A stretch of DNA of 13,704 nucleotides from Candidatus Nitrosopolaris nunavutensis (GTDB taxonomy: Archaea; Thermoproteota; Nitrososphaeria; Nitrososphaerales; Nitrososphaeraceae). The notes under the pieces are model-generated. The model searched no databases. It saw nothing but the letters and a program-made list of their open reading frames with translations, and had not been told where the DNA came from. This document shows positions 13,437-13,704 of this stretch, piece by piece. The translations under genes were made by a program, and so were the position numbers. Each line of letters begins with the position of its first letter. Within the stretch, counting starts at the first letter, position 1. The stretch covers positions 1-13,704 of the forward strand of contig DAOM01000255.1 in NCBI GenBank assembly GCA_002501855.1. The letters run 5' to 3'.

Positions 13437-13448
13437 TTTATATATATT
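13437..13448 (-). promoter_or_regulatory. TATA box of gap
   Basis: A run of alternating TA on the minus strand (AAATATATATAA) lies about 50-60 bases before the TTG at 13388, implying a leader of some 25-30 bases. Confidence 0.55.
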
Positions 13449-13643
13449 TCCTGCCACTAGCGAGCGCATATTTTTATGTACGCATATCGCATTTTTTTAC
13501 TCAATAAATCGGTATTGCACAAAATCAATAATACACCACAAGATTGCTTTTTAGCAGCGCCCATCTTGAACTAGGTTTAAATATAATTTCAGGAGTACGT
13601 ACGGCAGCGAAAATTGTGTTTTGACTAGGTACGCTTTCGATTT

Positions 13644-13649
13644 GAGGTC
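13644..13649 (+). promoter_or_regulatory. Shine-Dalgarno site of the trpG-like gene
   Basis: GAGGTC lies eight bases before ATG 13658. With the TATA-like site at 13576-13589 this predicts a leader of roughly 45-50 bases that carries a ribosome binding site. Confidence 0.5.
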
Positions 13650-13657
13650 AATATAAA

Positions 13658-13704
13658 ATGAGGGTCCTTGTCGTAGATAATTATGATTCTTTTGTATATA
13701 ATAT
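13658..13704 (+). CDS. trpG: Anthranilate or aminodeoxychorismate synthase glutaminase subunit (partial, runs off the window)
   Basis: Only the first 15 codons are present: MRVLVVDNYDSFVYN. This opening, with VLxxDNYDSFxYN, is diagnostic of the class I glutamine amidotransferase subunit TrpG/PabA, which supplies ammonia to chorismate-using synthases for tryptophan or folate-like cofactors. The catalytic Cys lies beyond the window end. The ATG is preceded by GAGGTC. TrpG and PabA cannot be told apart from this fragment; trpG is the more usual label. Confidence 0.85.
   Translation, partial: MRVLVVDNYDSFVYN

Larger units (their letters stand above)
13389..13657. other. Divergent promoter region between gap and the trpG-like gene
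   Basis: The gap is transcribed from in both directions. It holds the gap TATA box near the left and a TATA-like TTTAAATATAATTT at 13576-13589 toward the right. Between them the heptamer CGCATAT occurs twice (13465-13471 and 13481-13487, 16 bases apart), directly followed by a third CGCAT (13488-13492). No gene is visible. Confidence 0.5.

Noticed and set aside
9694..13704. A second copy of the tRNA-Arg 3' end as a distal attachment site
   Set aside because: I looked for the T-arm and acceptor sequence downstream of the integrase remnant and did not see it; it may lie outside the window or be eroded.
1..13704. CRISPR arrays, rRNA genes or intact insertion sequences
   Set aside because: No regularly spaced repeats, no rRNA-like tracts and no complete transposase were seen on either strand.

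Overview
The window looks like chromosomal DNA of an ammonia-oxidising-type archaeon of the Thaumarchaeota (Nitrososphaerota), probably a Nitrososphaera relative. The reasons are an Alba chromatin protein, an archaeal type II glyceraldehyde-3-phosphate dehydrogenase, a thaumarchaeosortase-like membrane protein, a thaumarchaeal-style tyrosine recombinase, archaeal TATA boxes about 25-40 bases before starts, frequent TTG/GTG starts, and an intron-bearing tRNA. Base composition is moderately AT-rich. The species assignment is inference only.

Layout. Bases 62-653 (minus): a 76-aa unknown protein followed by Alba, one base apart. Bases 654-1140: no firm gene. Bases 1141-2205 (minus): a multi-spanning exosortase/archaeosortase-family protein with Ser where the family has its catalytic Cys. 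Bases 2551-3734 (minus): a DUF99 protein and a 110-aa unknown protein. Bases 4021-4194 (minus): a compact 57-aa unknown protein with its own TATA box. Bases 4565-6613 (plus): sucC-sucD, both subunits of ADP-forming succinyl-CoA synthetase. Bases 6784-7803 (plus): a 58-aa zinc-ribbon protein followed closely by a SAM-dependent methyltransferase. Bases 7858-8454 (plus): a DUF309 protein with an extra N-terminal domain. Bases 8706-9473 (plus): a creatininase-superfamily amidohydrolase. Bases 9584-9693 (plus): tRNA-Arg(CCT) with a roughly 34-base insertion in the D-loop. Bases 9745-10236 (plus): the N-terminal part of a tyrosine recombinase, ending just after its first catalytic Arg. Bases 10237-12344: gene-poor accessory-like DNA with a 111-aa conserved-looking protein, a short secreted protein and degenerate reading frames. 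Bases 12345-13388 (minus): type II GAPDH. Bases 13658-13704 (plus): the start of an anthranilate/aminodeoxychorismate synthase glutaminase subunit.

Function. The firmly identified genes are central housekeeping: chromatin (Alba), TCA cycle (SucCD), gluconeogenesis (GAPDH), translation (tRNA-Arg), tryptophan or folate synthesis (TrpG/PabA), and possibly flavin/F420 synthesis through the creatininase-family protein. These are separated by small lineage-specific genes. The tRNA plus truncated recombinase, followed by about 2 kb of poorly coding DNA, looks like the scar of an old integration. I see no CRISPR array, rRNA or intact insertion sequence. The points most worth following are the Ser-for-Cys sortase homologue, the D-loop tRNA insertion beside the recombinase remnant, the zinc-ribbon/methyltransferase pair, and the hidden 57-aa gene.
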